DNA of 64,000 bases from Streptomyces sp. col6 (GTDB lineage Bacteria > Actinomycetota > Actinomycetes > Streptomycetales > Streptomycetaceae): positions 249,025 through 313,024 of the forward strand of contig NZ_RDBL01000009.1 in the NCBI RefSeq assembly GCF_008042035.1, in the 5' to 3' direction. Below are positions 42,390-53,786 of the stretch, piece by piece; position 1 is the first letter of the stretch; every line of letters begins with the position of its first letter. The notes under the pieces are model-generated. The model did not search any database and was not told the origin of the DNA. It saw nothing but the letters and a program-made list of their open reading frames with translations. The translations under genes and the position numbers were made by a program.

Positions 42390-43602
42390 CCGACGGCGCC
42401 CTCGGAATCGGCCTGGCCGGCTGCGGCGGGTTCGCGGAGTTCGTCCTGGACGCGATCGCCGGGCTGCCCGGTCTGCGGCTCGCGGCGGTCGCCGATCCGT
42501 CGCGGGAGCGGGCCCGGCTGCTCGGTGAGCGGCACGGCGTCCCGGCGCTCGGTTCGCTGGACGAGCTCCTTCAGCGGGACGACGTGGCGGCCGTGCTGAT
42601 CGCCACCCCGCCGGCCACCCATGCCGCGATGGCCACGGCCGCGCTGCGCGCGGGGCGCCATGTCTTCTGCGAGAAGCCTCTCGCCACCACGACCGAGGAC
42701 GCCTCGGCGGTCGTCCACGAGGCGCGGCTCGCCGGGCGCGCCCTGGTCGTGGACCATGTGCTGCGCTACAACCCGCTGCTGCGGGCCGTGAAGCGGCTGA
42801 CCGGACGGGGGCTGCTCGCACCGCCGCGCCGGTTCCTGTTCGAGAACGACGCGTCCGACGAGGACCTGGGGCCCGGTCACTGGTTCTGGGACCCGGCGCA
42901 CAGCGGCGGCGTCTTCATCGAGCACGGCGTCCACTTCTTCGACGCCGCCCGCGCGCTGCTGGGCTCCGACCCGTTGAGCGTGCGGGCCACCGCGGTCGCC
43001 CGTCCGGGCGGCCCGGTCGACATGGTCAGCGCCGATGTCGTGCACCCCGGGGGCGTGCTCGCCTCGCACCTGCACTCCTTCACCCATGCCCATCGCGCCG
43101 AGCGGCAGCTGATGCGCCTGGACCACGGGTTCGCGGAAACGCGGATCACCGGGTGGATCCCCGTGTACGCGGAGATCACTGCGTGGGTGGACGAGGCGGG
43201 TGCCCGTGCCTGGCAGGAGCTGCCGCGGCTGCGGGACGACCTGCTGGCCGTCGAGGGGTTCCGGCCCGGCGGCGGTGAGCGGATCACCGTGCACGTGGAG
43301 CGGAACGCCGGGTCCGCCGCGCCGGCCCGGGGCCGGGGCGAGGAGCGGACCGTCCCGCACCGGGTCACCGCCGTCCTCGACCTCGGCGGCGAGGCGCGCA
43401 AGCCGTACGTGTACGCGCAGAGCGTGCGCGCGGCGATGGCCGACCTGGTGCGCTCGGCCCGGGAGGGTACGGCTCCGGTGGCCGGCCCGGTCAGCGGGTT
43501 CGCGGCGGTCGCGGTCGCCGAGGCGGCCACGATCGCCGCCGCGACGGGCACCGGGCAGAGCGTCCTGTCCCCCGGCCCCGCCCTCTCCCAGGGAGTGTCC
43601 GC

Positions 43603-43606
<4 letters not shown>
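42386..43606 (+). CDS. Gfo/Idh/MocA-family oxidoreductase
   Basis: A 406-residue NAD(P)-dependent oxidoreductase. The Rossmann part begins IGLAGCGGFAEFVLDAIAGL, and the catalytic Lys is in HVFCEKPLATTTEDA near residue 98. The C-terminal sheet domain contains the His region GGVFIEHGVHFFDAARALLG. These enzymes oxidise or epimerise sugar carbons. In this operon it could modify the imported sugar before cleavage, but no substrate can be assigned. It overlaps both neighbours (ATGA). Confidence 0.85.
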
Positions 43607-45190
<1,584 letters not shown>

Positions 45191-45210
<20 letters not shown>

Positions 45211-46582
45211 CCCGACGCCCCGGACCGACCTGTCCGGGCTCGTCAAGGCGTACGACGTGCGCGGGGTGGTGCCGGACCAGTGGGACGAGTCGACGGCGGA
45301 GCTGTTCGGTGCCGCGTTCGTGCGGGTCACCGGGGCCGGGGCGATCGTGACCGGGCACGACATGCGACCCTCCTCCCCCGGTCTGGCCCGAGCCTTCGCC
45401 CGCGGCGCCACCGGGCAGGGAGCGGATGTCACGGAGATCGGCCTGTGCTCGACGGACCAGCTGTACTACGCGTCCGGGTCGTTCGGGCTCCCCGGCGCCA
45501 TGTTCACCGCCTCCCACAACCCGGCCCGCTACAACGGCATCAAGCTGTGCCGGGCCGGTGCCGAGCCGGTGGGCCAGGACACCGGCCTCGCCGGGATCCG
45601 GGCGCTCGTGGAGCGGTGGACGGACCACGGCGCGCCGGCCCAGGCCGCCCGCGCGGGACGCGTCACCGGGCAGGACACCCTGGCCGGATACGCCGCGTAT
45701 CTGCACTCCCTGGTGGACCTGTCGTCGATCCGCCCGCTGAAGGTGGTGGTGGACGCGGGCAACGGCATGGGCGGCCACACGGTCCCGACGGTGCTCGCGG
45801 GGCTGCCGCTGACGGTCGTGCCGATGTACTTCGAGCTCGACGGCACGTTCCCGAACCACGAGGCCAATCCGCTGGAGCCGGCGAACATCGTCGATCTCCA
45901 GGCCCGGGTGCGCGCCGAGGGCGCCGATCTCGGGCTCGCCTTCGACGGCGACGCGGACCGCTGCTTCGTCGTCGACGAGAACGGCGGCCCGGTCCCGCCG
46001 TCGGCCGTCACGGCCCTGGTCGCCTCGCGCGAGCTGGCGCGGCACCCCGGTGCCACGGTCATCCACAACCTCATCACGTCCCGCGCGGTACCGGAGGTGA
46101 TCCGTGAGGCGGGCGGCACCCCGGTCCGCACGCGGGTCGGCCACTCCTTCATCAAGGCGGAAATGGCCCGCACCGGGGCCGTGTTCGGCGGCGAGCACTC
46201 CGCGCACTACTACTTCCGCGACTTCTGGAACGCGGACACGGGCATGCTGGCGGCCCTGCACGTCCTCGCCGCCCTCGGCACCCAGGACGGCCCGCTGTCG
46301 TCACTGACCAGCCACTTCGAGCGGTACGCCGCGTCGGGAGAGATCAACTCCACGGTCACCGACCAGCCCGGCCGCACAGCCGCCGTACGCGCGGCGTGGG
46401 AGTCCCGCCCCGGCGTCACGGCGGACACCCTCGACGGCCTCACCATCGGCGGCGCGGACTGGTGGTTCAACCTCCGCCCGTCCAACACGGAACCGCTGCT
46501 GCGGCTCAACGTGGAGGCGCGCACGGAAGACCTCATGTGCGCGGTGCGGGACGAGGTGCTGGCAACAGTACGGGAGGGCTGA
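45191..46582 (+). CDS. Phosphomannomutase/phosphoglucomutase
   Basis: A 463-residue alpha-D-phosphohexomutase. The phosphoserine loop is MFTASHNPARYNGIKL (Ser108), the metal loop is LAFDGDADRCFVVD (Asp252, Asp254, Asp256), the sugar loop GEHSAHYYFRDF and the phosphate loop RPSNTEPLLRLNVEA are all present. GEHSAH is typical of PMM/PGM. It would link sugar-1-phosphate made by the GH130 enzyme to sugar-6-phosphate in central metabolism. ATG 45191 has GGAG upstream and overlaps the GH13 end. Confidence 0.9.
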
Positions 46583-46700
46583 CCGGCCGGGCACAATGCG
46601 GCCCGTGAGCCCGCACCACAAAGTCGTCCTCACCTGCTTCCTGCGCGACGACGGTGCTGAACGCCACGTTCGGGGACGGCGTGACGCGCCCCGGTCCCCG

Positions 46701-47216
46701 CTACTCGGCGCCGTCGGTCAGCGTGACCGTGAGGGAGTCCTCGTCGCGGGTGAGGTGCTCGATGGTGATCGAGCCCTCCGCGCCGTCGTAGTTTCCGGTG
46801 CCGCCGGTGACGGCGAACTCGTGGGTCCACTGCCGTGAGTTGGCGGGCAGTTCGGTGACGGCGGGGAGCGGCCGCTGGAAGGCGGTGGCGGCCGTGATCA
46901 TGCCGTCGTCCAGGCTCAGGACCAGGGTCGCCATGACGTACGAGCCGTCGGGCCCGACGTTCACGGGCAGGCAGTGCGCGTTCTCGGTGCCCACGCTGCG
47001 GCCCTCGGCGTCCGTCAGGTCGTAGCGCACGTAGTACGGGACGCCGGCCGTCAGGATGTCCGGGATGTTCGCGCCCGTGCGCGTGCCCTTCAGGGCGAGC
47101 AGCCGGTCGGCCCTCGGTGCCGCGTGGGCGGTCGTGGCCGTCCCGGCCACCAGTCCCCCGGCGATCGTCGCCGCCGAGGTCAGCTGCAGCATGCTCCTGC
47201 GGTCCATGTCGGTCAT
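46701..47216 (-). CDS. Secreted allene-oxide-cyclase-barrel-like protein
   Basis: A 171-residue exported protein. The N-terminus has a twin-arginine-like motif (MDRRSMLQLTSAATIAG) and a cleavage region TTAHAAP near residue 33, so Tat export is likely. The mature part is a small beta-barrel (YVRYDLTDAEGRSVGTENAH; VTGGTGNYDGAEGSITIEHL) resembling the allene oxide cyclase-like barrel of plant and bacterial proteins. The GGTGxYxGAxG block is the strongest hint. Catalytic role unknown. ATG 47216 or 47207. Confidence 0.6.
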   Translation of the reverse strand: MTDMDRRSMLQLTSAATIAGGLVAGTATTAHAAPRADRLLALKGTRTGANIPDILTAGVPYYVRYDLTDAEGRSVGTENAHCLPVNVGPDGSYVMATLVLSLDDGMITAATAFQRPLPAVTELPANSRQWTHEFAVTGGTGNYDGAEGSITIEHLTRDEDSLTVTLTDGAE

Positions 47217-47352
47217 CCCGTGCCTCACACCCTTGCTCGTCGTGTACGTGGATGCGCACTCGCACCCCACGGCCAACGGCACCGGGGGCCGGATGGGATC
47301 GCCCCGTGGCGGAAGATCACTGGAACGCAGGAGCGCCGCGTCGTACCGCCGT

Positions 47353-48012
47353 TCAGCCGGCCGGTCCGAACCGGTCGGGGGCCAGTGACTTCAGCAGGGC
47401 GGTGAGTACGAGGTCCGTCGAGGCGGCCATGTCCACGGAGCCGGGCGCCAGGAGCCATTGCACCTGCAAGCCGTCCATCACGGCGATGACGGCGTTGGCC
47501 GCGTTCTCGACCTTCTGCGTCTCGTCGTCGGGGAGGTCGCACGCCTCGCGGAGGGCGTCGGCGACGAAGGTCCGCAGGCCGTCGTAGCGGTCCCGGAAAT
47601 AGGCCTGCGCCGGATGGTCGTCCGTGACGGACTCGGCCGACAGGACGGCGTAGAGACGGACGATGCCCTCGCGTTCGGCGTTGCGGGTCGCCGTGTCGAC
47701 GAGGTGGCGCAGGAAGGCGAGGCCGTGCGGGCGGTCCGGGCCCAGTTGCCCGATGTCCGACTCGTCGCGGAGTTCGAGGACGCTGGTGAGCAGGAGCGCC
47801 TTGGACCGGAAGTAGTGCAGGACGCCGGCCTGGGTCAGGCCGGCCCGGTCGGCGATCTCGGCGAGCGAGGCGTTGTTGTAGCCACGGGCGGCGAAGGTGT
47901 CCATCGCGATGTGCAGGATGTCCCGCTGCCGCTGTTGCGCCTCCGGGCTCCGGGGCGTGCGGGGCCTGGCCGAACGGCCGGGCTTGCCTGCTGACTGGTT
48001 GCTCACCGGCAC
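47353..48012 (-). CDS. TetR-family regulator
   Basis: A 219-residue TetR protein. The helix-turn-helix is SLAEIADRAGLTQAGVLHYFRSKALLL (residues about 49-75) after an Arg/Pro-rich N-terminus. The C-terminal domain resembles the TetR_C_6 type seen beside glycoside hydrolases. It is divergent from the GH30 gene, and a dyad ACTAA-CCAC-TTAGT (48118-48131) lies between, so it may repress GH30. GTG 48012 or GTG 48006; no ribosome site is clear, so the message may be leaderless. Confidence 0.8.
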   Translation of the reverse strand: MPVSNQSAGKPGRSARPRTPRSPEAQQRQRDILHIAMDTFAARGYNNASLAEIADRAGLTQAGVLHYFRSKALLLTSVLELRDESDIGQLGPDRPHGLAFLRHLVDTATRNAEREGIVRLYAVLSAESVTDDHPAQAYFRDRYDGLRTFVADALREACDLPDDETQKVENAANAVIAVMDGLQVQWLLAPGSVDMAASTDLVLTALLKSLAPDRFGPAG

Positions 48013-48117
48013 AGCTTAGACCGGCCGTAATGCCGGGCGGGCGGGGCCTCGGACGCGCTGACCTGGGCCCGTTCGGGGTGCGGGGAACGCCGTGCGGCAA
48101 AGCCGTACCGACTACTT

Positions 48118-48131
48118 ACTAACCACTTAGT
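48118..48131. promoter_or_regulatory. Candidate TetR operator upstream of GH30
   Basis: ACTAA and TTAGT arms with a 4-base spacer form a dyad in an AT-rich patch (48105-48140) otherwise rare in this DNA. It lies about 105 bases from both divergent genes. Confidence 0.5.
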
Positions 48132-48234
48132 GGGTGTGCTTTCATAGCGCCGTCATCCCAGGGAGCCACGCCCCGCCACGGCTCCGCCGGATGCGCCATG
48201 TCCTCCCCCAGGCATGACCGAAGGAGAGCCGCAC

Positions 48235-50136
48235 ATGTCCCACGACAGTCCCCCGCGCCCCAGGGCGCGTGCCGCATGCGCCGCCCTGGCCATGGCCGTC
48301 GCGGCCATCGGCCTGGCCGGCAGCGGAACGGCCGCCCAGGCCGCCGACCCCACCGCGCAGGTATGGGTCACCACCCCCGACGGCGCGAAGAAGCTGTCCG
48401 CCGAGGGCACCGTCGCCTTCACGGGCTCGCCGCAGAGCGTCGACATCCGGGTCGACGGCACCAGCAAGGGCCAGCGGTTCACCGGGGCGGGCGCCTCGGT
48501 CACCGGGGCCTCGGCCCATCTCATCCAGGGCCTGTCGCAGGACAAGCGCAACGCGCTGATGACCTCGCTGTTCTCGTCCGCCGGCGACGGGATCGGGCTC
48601 AGCTATCTGCGCCAGCCGCTCGGCAGCAGCGACTTCAACGCGGACAGCAGCCTCTACACCTACGAGGACAGTCCCGGGTCCTTCTCCATCGACCGGGACA
48701 AGGCCGAGATCATCCCGGTCCTGAAGCAGGCCACCTCCGTCAACCCGGCCATCCGCTTCATGGGCACCCCCTGGTCGCCGCCCGCCTGGATGAAGACGAA
48801 CAACGCCCTCAACGGCGGCAGCCTCAAGCCGGAGAGCTATCAGGCGTACGCCGACTACCTGGTCAAGGCGATCAAGGCGTACGGGCAGCAGGGCATCACA
48901 CTGACGGACCTCACCGTCCAGAACGAGCCGGAGTTCGCGGCGAGTTACCCGTCGATGACCATGACGTCCTCGCAGCAGGCGGACTTCTTCAAGGTGCTCG
49001 ACCGCACACTGACGGCCGCGAACCTGCCGACGAACCTGCTGGCCTTCGACCACAACTGGGACCACCCCAACTACCCGTTGGAGGTGTTCAACGGGACCCC
49101 GGGCATGAGCCGGGTCATCGGTGCGGCGTTCCACTGCTACGGCGGCAACCCCTCCGCCCAGCAGCAGGTCGTCAATGCCGGCAAGCGCGTCTTCTTCACG
49201 GAGTGCTCCGGCACCGAGAGCGCCGACCGGTCCACCACGTTCGCCGACACCCTCAAGTGGCACGCCGAGAACCTCGTCGTGCAGAACATGCGCAACGGCG
49301 GCGAGACCGTCGTCGACTGGAACCTGGCGCTCGACCAGAACGGCGGCCCCCACCAGGGCGGTTGCTCCGACCGCTGCAACGGGGTCGTGGAGATCGCGAA
49401 CGGCAATGTGACGCGCAACGCCGAGTACTACGTGCTCGGGCACGTCGCCAAGTTCGTCAAGCCCGGTGCCACCCGCATCGGCTCCACCAGCCAGGGCAGC
49501 GGCGGCGTGGAGAACGTCGCCTTCCAGAACCCCGACGGCACCCGTGCCGCTTACGTCGTCAACTCCGCCACGAGTTCCCAGCAGTTCTCGCTGACCGACA
49601 ACGGCAGGTCACTCGTCTACACCCTGCCCGCCGGCGCGGTCGCCACCTTCGTGTGGAGCGGCACGGACGGCGGTACGACGGAGCCGCCCGCGGGCTCCAT
49701 CGACTCGTCGGCCTGGTACCGCGTGAAGAACGCCAACAGCGGCGCCTGCCTCGACGCCGCCGACTGGGGCACCGCCGACGGAACCGCCCTCCAGCAGTGG
49801 AGCTGCTCCACCGGCGCCAACCAGAGCTGGCAGTTCCGGCCCGCCGGCGACGGCACCTACCAGGTCGTCAACCGGCACAACACGAAGGTGTGGGACGTCG
49901 ACGGCGGACCCGGCGCCACGGCCGCCGGTACCAAGGTGCACCTGTGGTCGTACGTGGGCGGCACCAACCAGCAGTGGCGCGCCGAGCCCTCCGGCGCGGC
50001 CGGCCAGTTCCGTTTCGTCGCCCGCAACAGCGGCAAGTGCCTGGCCGTGGACGGGGCTTCCACGGCCAACGGGGCGCACCTGTCGCAGCAGCAGTGCGAC
50101 GGATCGACGGCGCAGAGGTTCTCCCTGAACAGCTGA
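48235..50136 (+). CDS. Secreted GH30 glycosidase with ricin-type lectin domain
   Basis: A 633-residue exported enzyme. Signal peptide 1 to about 36 (AALAMAVAAIGLAGSGTAAQA). GH30 catalytic domain to about residue 470: TGAGASVTGASAHLI near the start, acid/base in LTVQNEPEF (Glu231) and nucleophile in FFTECSGTE (Glu323). A C-terminal ricin B-type carbohydrate-binding module (about 495-633) has QxW repeats (ALQQWSC; TNQQWR). GH30 includes glucosylceramidases and beta-1,6-glucanases; the latter would fit fungal wall use. ATG 48235 has AAGGAG 9 bases upstream. Ends in two hairpins. Confidence 0.88.
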   Translation: MSHDSPPRPRARAACAALAMAVAAIGLAGSGTAAQAADPTAQVWVTTPDGAKKLSAEGTVAFTGSPQSVDIRVDGTSKGQRFTGAGASVTGASAHLIQGLSQDKRNALMTSLFSSAGDGIGLSYLRQPLGSSDFNADSSLYTYEDSPGSFSIDRDKAEIIPVLKQATSVNPAIRFMGTPWSPPAWMKTNNALNGGSLKPESYQAYADYLVKAIKAYGQQGITLTDLTVQNEPEFAASYPSMTMTSSQQADFFKVLDRTLTAANLPTNLLAFDHNWDHPNYPLEVFNGTPGMSRVIGAAFHCYGGNPSAQQQVVNAGKRVFFTECSGTESADRSTTFADTLKWHAENLVVQNMRNGGETVVDWNLALDQNGGPHQGGCSDRCNGVVEIANGNVTRNAEYYVLGHVAKFVKPGATRIGSTSQGSGGVENVAFQNPDGTRAAYVVNSATSSQQFSLTDNGRSLVYTLPAGAVATFVWSGTDGGTTEPPAGSIDSSAWYRVKNANSGACLDAADWGTADGTALQQWSCSTGANQSWQFRPAGDGTYQVVNRHNTKVWDVDGGPGATAAGTKVHLWSYVGGTNQQWRAEPSGAAGQFRFVARNSGKCLAVDGASTANGAHLSQQQCDGSTAQRFSLNS

Positions 50137-50140
50137 GCCG

Positions 50141-50209
50141 CCCGGCCCCGCCCGACCGGGGCCGGGAGAACCGTGCGGCGCCCCCGCGAGCGGTCTGCTC
50201 GCGGGGGCG
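50141..50209. terminator. Two tandem hairpins after GH30
   Basis: Hairpin 1 has 9-bp arms (50141-50149 and 50158-50166). Hairpin 2 has perfect 13-bp arms (50179-50191, CGCCCCCGCGAGC, and 50197-50209) with a 5-base loop. Together they make a strong terminator after the GH30 gene. Confidence 0.8.
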
Positions 50210-50289
50210 TCGCGCGTCCCCCGGGCGCGGGCGCCGCCGCATAGGTGCGAGGATGCCGCCGCATGGTCCACGGAGGAGCGGAGCAGGAC

Positions 50290-51150
50290 ATGGAACTGAC
50301 GATCGTGGTGCAGAACCTGGCACACGGAGGGCTGCGCAACGGCGTGGGTGACCCGGAGAACCGGTGGCCCCGACTGGCTGAGCGGATAAGGAGTGCGGGC
50401 ACACCCGACCTGGTGCTCCTGCAAGAGGCGGCCGACTGGGGGAAGTACGGTCACCGGCAGTTGGGGCAGGCGATGCGGGACCTGGACATGGACGCCCTGC
50501 CGCTTCCGCCGTGCGGTTCCGGGATGCCGCCGGCCGTGCTGTACCGGCGCGAGACGGTCGGCCGGTGGCTCAACTGGAACACCGACTTCGCGCAGGAGAC
50601 GTTGCACGGCTTCGGTGTCGCCGTGTTCGACGTCGGCCTGCCCGCCCCGCTCGCGGTCGTATCGGCGCACCTGAATCCGTTCGTCGCCGACAAGGCGCGC
50701 GACGAGGCGAAGCTGATGGCGACCCGGGCGCTGCGCTACGGCCCGTACGGCATCGTGGCCGGCGACATGAACTACCCGCCGGCGGACCCGGACAGCCCCG
50801 CCCCCGACTACGCGGCGATGCTGCCGTACAACCGGTCGGCCCGGACCCGGCTGCCCTCCGAGTCGGGCGGACGGCTGGTGCCCGACCGCCGGGTGACGGA
50901 GGTACTGGCGTACACGGGCTTCGTCGACGCGGCGGCCAGGCTGTACGAGGAGCGGGGCGAGAAGGAGCTGCTGCGCAGGACCGCGTCGGACGACCGGATC
51001 GACCAGCTCTGGGTGTCGGCACCGCTGCGCGACACCGTGGTGGACTACGCCCTGCTGGACACCCCGGAGGGCGCGTCGGACCACCACGGCCTCGTGGTGC
51101 GGCTGGACCTCGGCCGCGCGGCCCGCGACAACGTGTGGGAGTACCGGTAA
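50290..51150 (+). CDS. Endonuclease/exonuclease/phosphatase-family protein
   Basis: A 286-residue DNase I-like fold protein. The conserved steps are visible: VQNLAHGG (Asn), LVLLQEAADW (Glu metal ligand), AVVSAHLNPF (His), VAGDMNYPPAD (Asp, Asn), DRIDQLWVS and the C-terminal SDHHGLVV (Asp-His). These build the metal-dependent phosphodiesterase/phosphatase site. The substrate may be nucleic acid, phosphoinositide or another phosphate ester. It has no signal peptide. ATG 50290 follows GGAGGAGCGG. Confidence 0.85.
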   Translation: MELTIVVQNLAHGGLRNGVGDPENRWPRLAERIRSAGTPDLVLLQEAADWGKYGHRQLGQAMRDLDMDALPLPPCGSGMPPAVLYRRETVGRWLNWNTDFAQETLHGFGVAVFDVGLPAPLAVVSAHLNPFVADKARDEAKLMATRALRYGPYGIVAGDMNYPPADPDSPAPDYAAMLPYNRSARTRLPSESGGRLVPDRRVTEVLAYTGFVDAAARLYEERGEKELLRRTASDDRIDQLWVSAPLRDTVVDYALLDTPEGASDHHGLVVRLDLGRAARDNVWEYR

Positions 51151-51153
51151 CGG

Positions 51154-51441
51154 TCAGCCGAGACCGCGGTGGGCGGCCCACAGGGTGCCGGCGCGGCTCG
51201 CCGCGTCGGCGACCAGGGCCGCCAGTTCCGGCCGGTCCGGCACCGGGAACGACACATAGGCGCCCCGCCCGCCCTCCACCGGCCGTCCGTACGCCTTCAC
51301 GGCGAGGTGGCCGTCGGGGAGGAGGCGGACGTTGAGGGTGCTGAGGAGGAACGTGGTGTCGCGCCGGGTGTCGGTCCAGCGCAGGTCCGGCGGGACCGTG
51401 ACGTTGATCGCCAACGCGCTCACTTCCAGATCGCTGCTCAT
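51154..51441 (-). CDS. Small hypothetical protein, 95 residues
   Basis: A soluble protein with a simple beta-alpha pattern (LEVSALAINVTVPPDLRW; FLLSTLNVRLLPDGHLAV; VPDRPELAALVADAAS). No family recognised. It reads convergently with the EEP gene (stops 3 bases apart) and divergently from the furan operon, 170 bases away, so it could share control with that operon, though nothing else supports a link. Confidence 0.5.
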   Translation of the reverse strand: MSSDLEVSALAINVTVPPDLRWTDTRRDTTFLLSTLNVRLLPDGHLAVKAYGRPVEGGRGAYVSFPVPDRPELAALVADAASRAGTLWAAHRGLG

Positions 51442-51577
51442 CCCCGCATGATCCCACGGTGCTTCCCTGCGCCGGGGTGTGCGGCGCATTGCGCGTGAGG
51501 GCCGTGCTCCCGGGGGGTCCCGCGCGCTCTACCGGGGCCCGTGGGCGGCGGAAATGATGAGCACACCGCAGGTCGAC

Positions 51578-51594
51578 GAGGTGATCCGCACCTC
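51578..51594. promoter_or_regulatory. Palindrome before the furan operon
   Basis: GAGGTG and CACCTC arms with a 5-base spacer lie 17 bases before the ATG of the MfnB-like gene, close to the ribosome site GGAAGGAG. It may be an operator or an mRNA hairpin; the only support is its symmetry and place. Confidence 0.4.
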
Positions 51595-51611
51595 AGCGGT
51601 GGAAGGAGCCC

Positions 51612-52370
51612 ATGGTGTTGCTTCTCATCTCTCCGGACAGCGTCGAGGAAGCCGTCGACTGTGCGAAGGCGGCGGAGTACCTCGACATCGTCGATGTGAA
51701 GAAGCCCGACGAAGGGTCGCTCGGCGCCAACTTCCCCTGGGTGATCAGGGAGATCCGGGAAGCCGTGCCGGCCGGCAAGCCGGTGTCCGCGACCGTCGGA
51801 GACGTCCCGTACAAGCCCGGCACGGTGGCGCAGGCGGCGCTGGGTGCCGCCGTCTCCGGGGCCACGTACATCAAGGTGGGGCTCTACGGGTGCACCACGC
51901 CCGACCAGGGGATCGACGTCATGCGGGCGGTCGTGCGGGCGGTGAAGGACTACCGTCCCGAAGCACTGGTCGTCGCCTCGGGGTATGCCGACGCCCACCG
52001 CGTCGGGTGCGTCAACCCGCTCGCCCTGCCCGACATCGCGGCCCGGTCCGGCGCCGACGCGGCCATGCTCGACACCGCCATCAAGGACGGGACGCGGCTG
52101 TTCGACCACGTACCGCCGGACGTCTGCGCCGAGTTCGTCGGGCTCGCCCACGCCTCCGGTCTGCTCGCCGCCCTCGCGGGCAGCGTCAAGCAGGCCGACC
52201 TGGCGACGCTGACCCGGATCGGGACGGACATCGTGGGTGTGCGCGGGGCGGTCTGCGAGGGCGGCGACCGCAACGCCGGACGGATCCAGCCCCATCTGGT
52301 GGCCGCGTTCCGGGCGGAGATGGACCGGCACGCCCGGGAGCACGCGGCCGGCGTCACCGTCGCGGGCTGA
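51612..52370 (+). CDS. (5-formylfuran-3-yl)methyl phosphate synthase, MfnB-like
   Basis: A 252-residue TIM-barrel protein closely matching MfnB (DUF556), which condenses two glyceraldehyde-3-phosphates to a formylfuran-methyl phosphate in methanofuran biosynthesis. The signature [17 protein letters not shown] and [12 protein letters not shown] is kept. Residues that align with the catalytic set of the M. jannaschii enzyme are present: Asp28 and Lys30, Lys88 in YIKVGLYG, Asp154 and Lys158 in [12 protein letters not shown]. Archaeal in origin by family, but codon use here is like its neighbours. GGAAGGAG precedes ATG 51612. First gene of a four-gene operon. Confidence 0.88.
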   Translation: MVLLLISPDSVEEAVDCAKAAEYLDIVDVKKPDEGSLGANFPWVIREIREAVPAGKPVSATVGDVPYKPGTVAQAALGAAVSGATYIKVGLYGCTTPDQGIDVMRAVVRAVKDYRPEALVVASGYADAHRVGCVNPLALPDIAARSGADAAMLDTAIKDGTRLFDHVPPDVCAEFVGLAHASGLLAALAGSVKQADLATLTRIGTDIVGVRGAVCEGGDRNAGRIQPHLVAAFRAEMDRHAREHAAGVTVAG

Positions 52371-52376
52371 CCGCCG

Positions 52377-53786
52377 GTGCCGGCCTTCGATGCGGTGGCC
52401 GGGGCTCACGCGCCCGGCCGGACCGCCGGGTTCGCCGTCGTCGACCCGGCCACCGGGGAGACCTTCGGCGAGGCCCCCGACATGCGCCCGGACGAACTGG
52501 ACGCGGTGATCGGCCGGGCCCACCGGGCCTGGCCCGGCTGGCGGGCCGACCCCGCCGCCCGGACCCACGCGCTGCTCGGCGCGGCCGACGCCGTGGAAGC
52601 GGCGGGCGACAACCTCGCTCGGCTGCTCACCCGGGAACAGGGCAAACCACTGTCCGAGTCGTACGCGGAGACCGCCCGCACGGCGGCCCGGCTGCGGTAC
52701 TTCGCGGAGCTGGCGCCGAGGACCAGGCGGATCAGCGACGGCCGGCCCGTGCGCAGCGAGATCCGCTGGCGTTCGCTGGGGCCCGTCGCCGCGATCGTCC
52801 CGTGGAACTTCCCGCTGCAACTGGCGGCGGCGAAGTTCGCGCCCGCGCTCGCGGCGGGCAACACCGTGGTCCTCAAACCGTCCCCCTTCACCCCGCTCGC
52901 CACCCGGCTGCTGGGGTCCGTCCTCGCCGCCGTCCTGCCCGAGGACGTACTGACCGTCGTCACCGGACGCGAACCGCTCGGTGCGCGGCTGGCCTCCCAT
53001 CCGGGCATCCGGCACGTCACCTTCACCGGTTCGGTGCCCACCGGGCGGGCGGTCGCCGAGGGGGCGGCGGCCTCCCTCGCCCGGGTCACCCTGGAACTGG
53101 GCGGCAACGACGCGGCGGTCCTGCTGGACGACGTCGATGTGGAGGGGATCGCGGACCGGCTGTTCTGGGCCGCGTTCCGCAACTGCGGGCAGGTCTGCAT
53201 GGCGGTGAAGCGCGTGTACGCCCCCGCCCGGCTGCACGCGGACGTGGTCGAGGCGCTCGCCCGGCGGGCGAAGTCCGTCGCCGTCGGCAGCGGGCTGGAC
53301 CCGGCGACCCGGCTGGGCCCCGTCAACAACGCCCCGCAGCTGGCACGCGTGGAGGAGGTCACCGAACGGGCGCTGGCGGACGGAGCCAGGGCCGCGGCCG
53401 GCGGCCACCGGCTGGACGGACCGGGCTATTTCTTCGCTCCGACGATCCTCACCGATGTCCCGCCCTCCAGCGCGGTGGTGACGCAGGAGCAGTTCGGGCC
53501 GGTGCTGCCGGTGCTGCCGTACGGGAGCCTCGACGAGGCCGTGGACGCGGCCAACGGCACGGGCTTCGGGCTCGGCGGCTCCGTCTGGGGCACCGACCTG
53601 GACCGGGCCGAGGCGGTCGCGGACCAGCTGGAGTGCGGGACGGCCTGGATCAACCATCACGCCGAGTTGTCCCTCGCCCAGCCCTTCGCCGGGATCAAGG
53701 ACAGCGGGGTCGGCGTGGCGGGCGGGCCGTGGGGGCTGTACGGCAACCTGCGCCCGTTCGTCGTCCATCGCCCGGAGGACGCATGA
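52377..53786 (+). CDS. Aldehyde dehydrogenase of the furan operon
   Basis: A 469-residue NAD(P)-dependent aldehyde dehydrogenase. Seen: VPWNFPLQLAAAKFAPALAA, FTGSVPTGRAVA, catalytic Glu in LELGGNDAAV (Glu240), catalytic Cys in NCGQVCMAVKR (Cys274) and EQFGPVLPVLPYG. It resembles succinate-semialdehyde and aromatic-aldehyde dehydrogenases. GTG 52377 starts 6 bases after the MfnB stop, and the end overlaps the next ATG. In this context the natural substrate is a furan carbaldehyde, giving a furan carboxylate; that is inference from order. Confidence 0.88.
   Translation: MPAFDAVAGAHAPGRTAGFAVVDPATGETFGEAPDMRPDELDAVIGRAHRAWPGWRADPAARTHALLGAADAVEAAGDNLARLLTREQGKPLSESYAETARTAARLRYFAELAPRTRRISDGRPVRSEIRWRSLGPVAAIVPWNFPLQLAAAKFAPALAAGNTVVLKPSPFTPLATRLLGSVLAAVLPEDVLTVVTGREPLGARLASHPGIRHVTFTGSVPTGRAVAEGAAASLARVTLELGGNDAAVLLDDVDVEGIADRLFWAAFRNCGQVCMAVKRVYAPARLHADVVEALARRAKSVAVGSGLDPATRLGPVNNAPQLARVEEVTERALADGARAAAGGHRLDGPGYFFAPTILTDVPPSSAVVTQEQFGPVLPVLPYGSLDEAVDAANGTGFGLGGSVWGTDLDRAEAVADQLECGTAWINHHAELSLAQPFAGIKDSGVGVAGGPWGLYGNLRPFVVHRPEDA

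Noticed and set aside
46605..46700. Possible start of a Nudix-like protein (VSPHHKVVLTCFLRDDG) after the phosphohexomutase gene
   Set aside because: Only about 17 residues look gene-like, then the frame loses meaning; too short to call even as a remnant.
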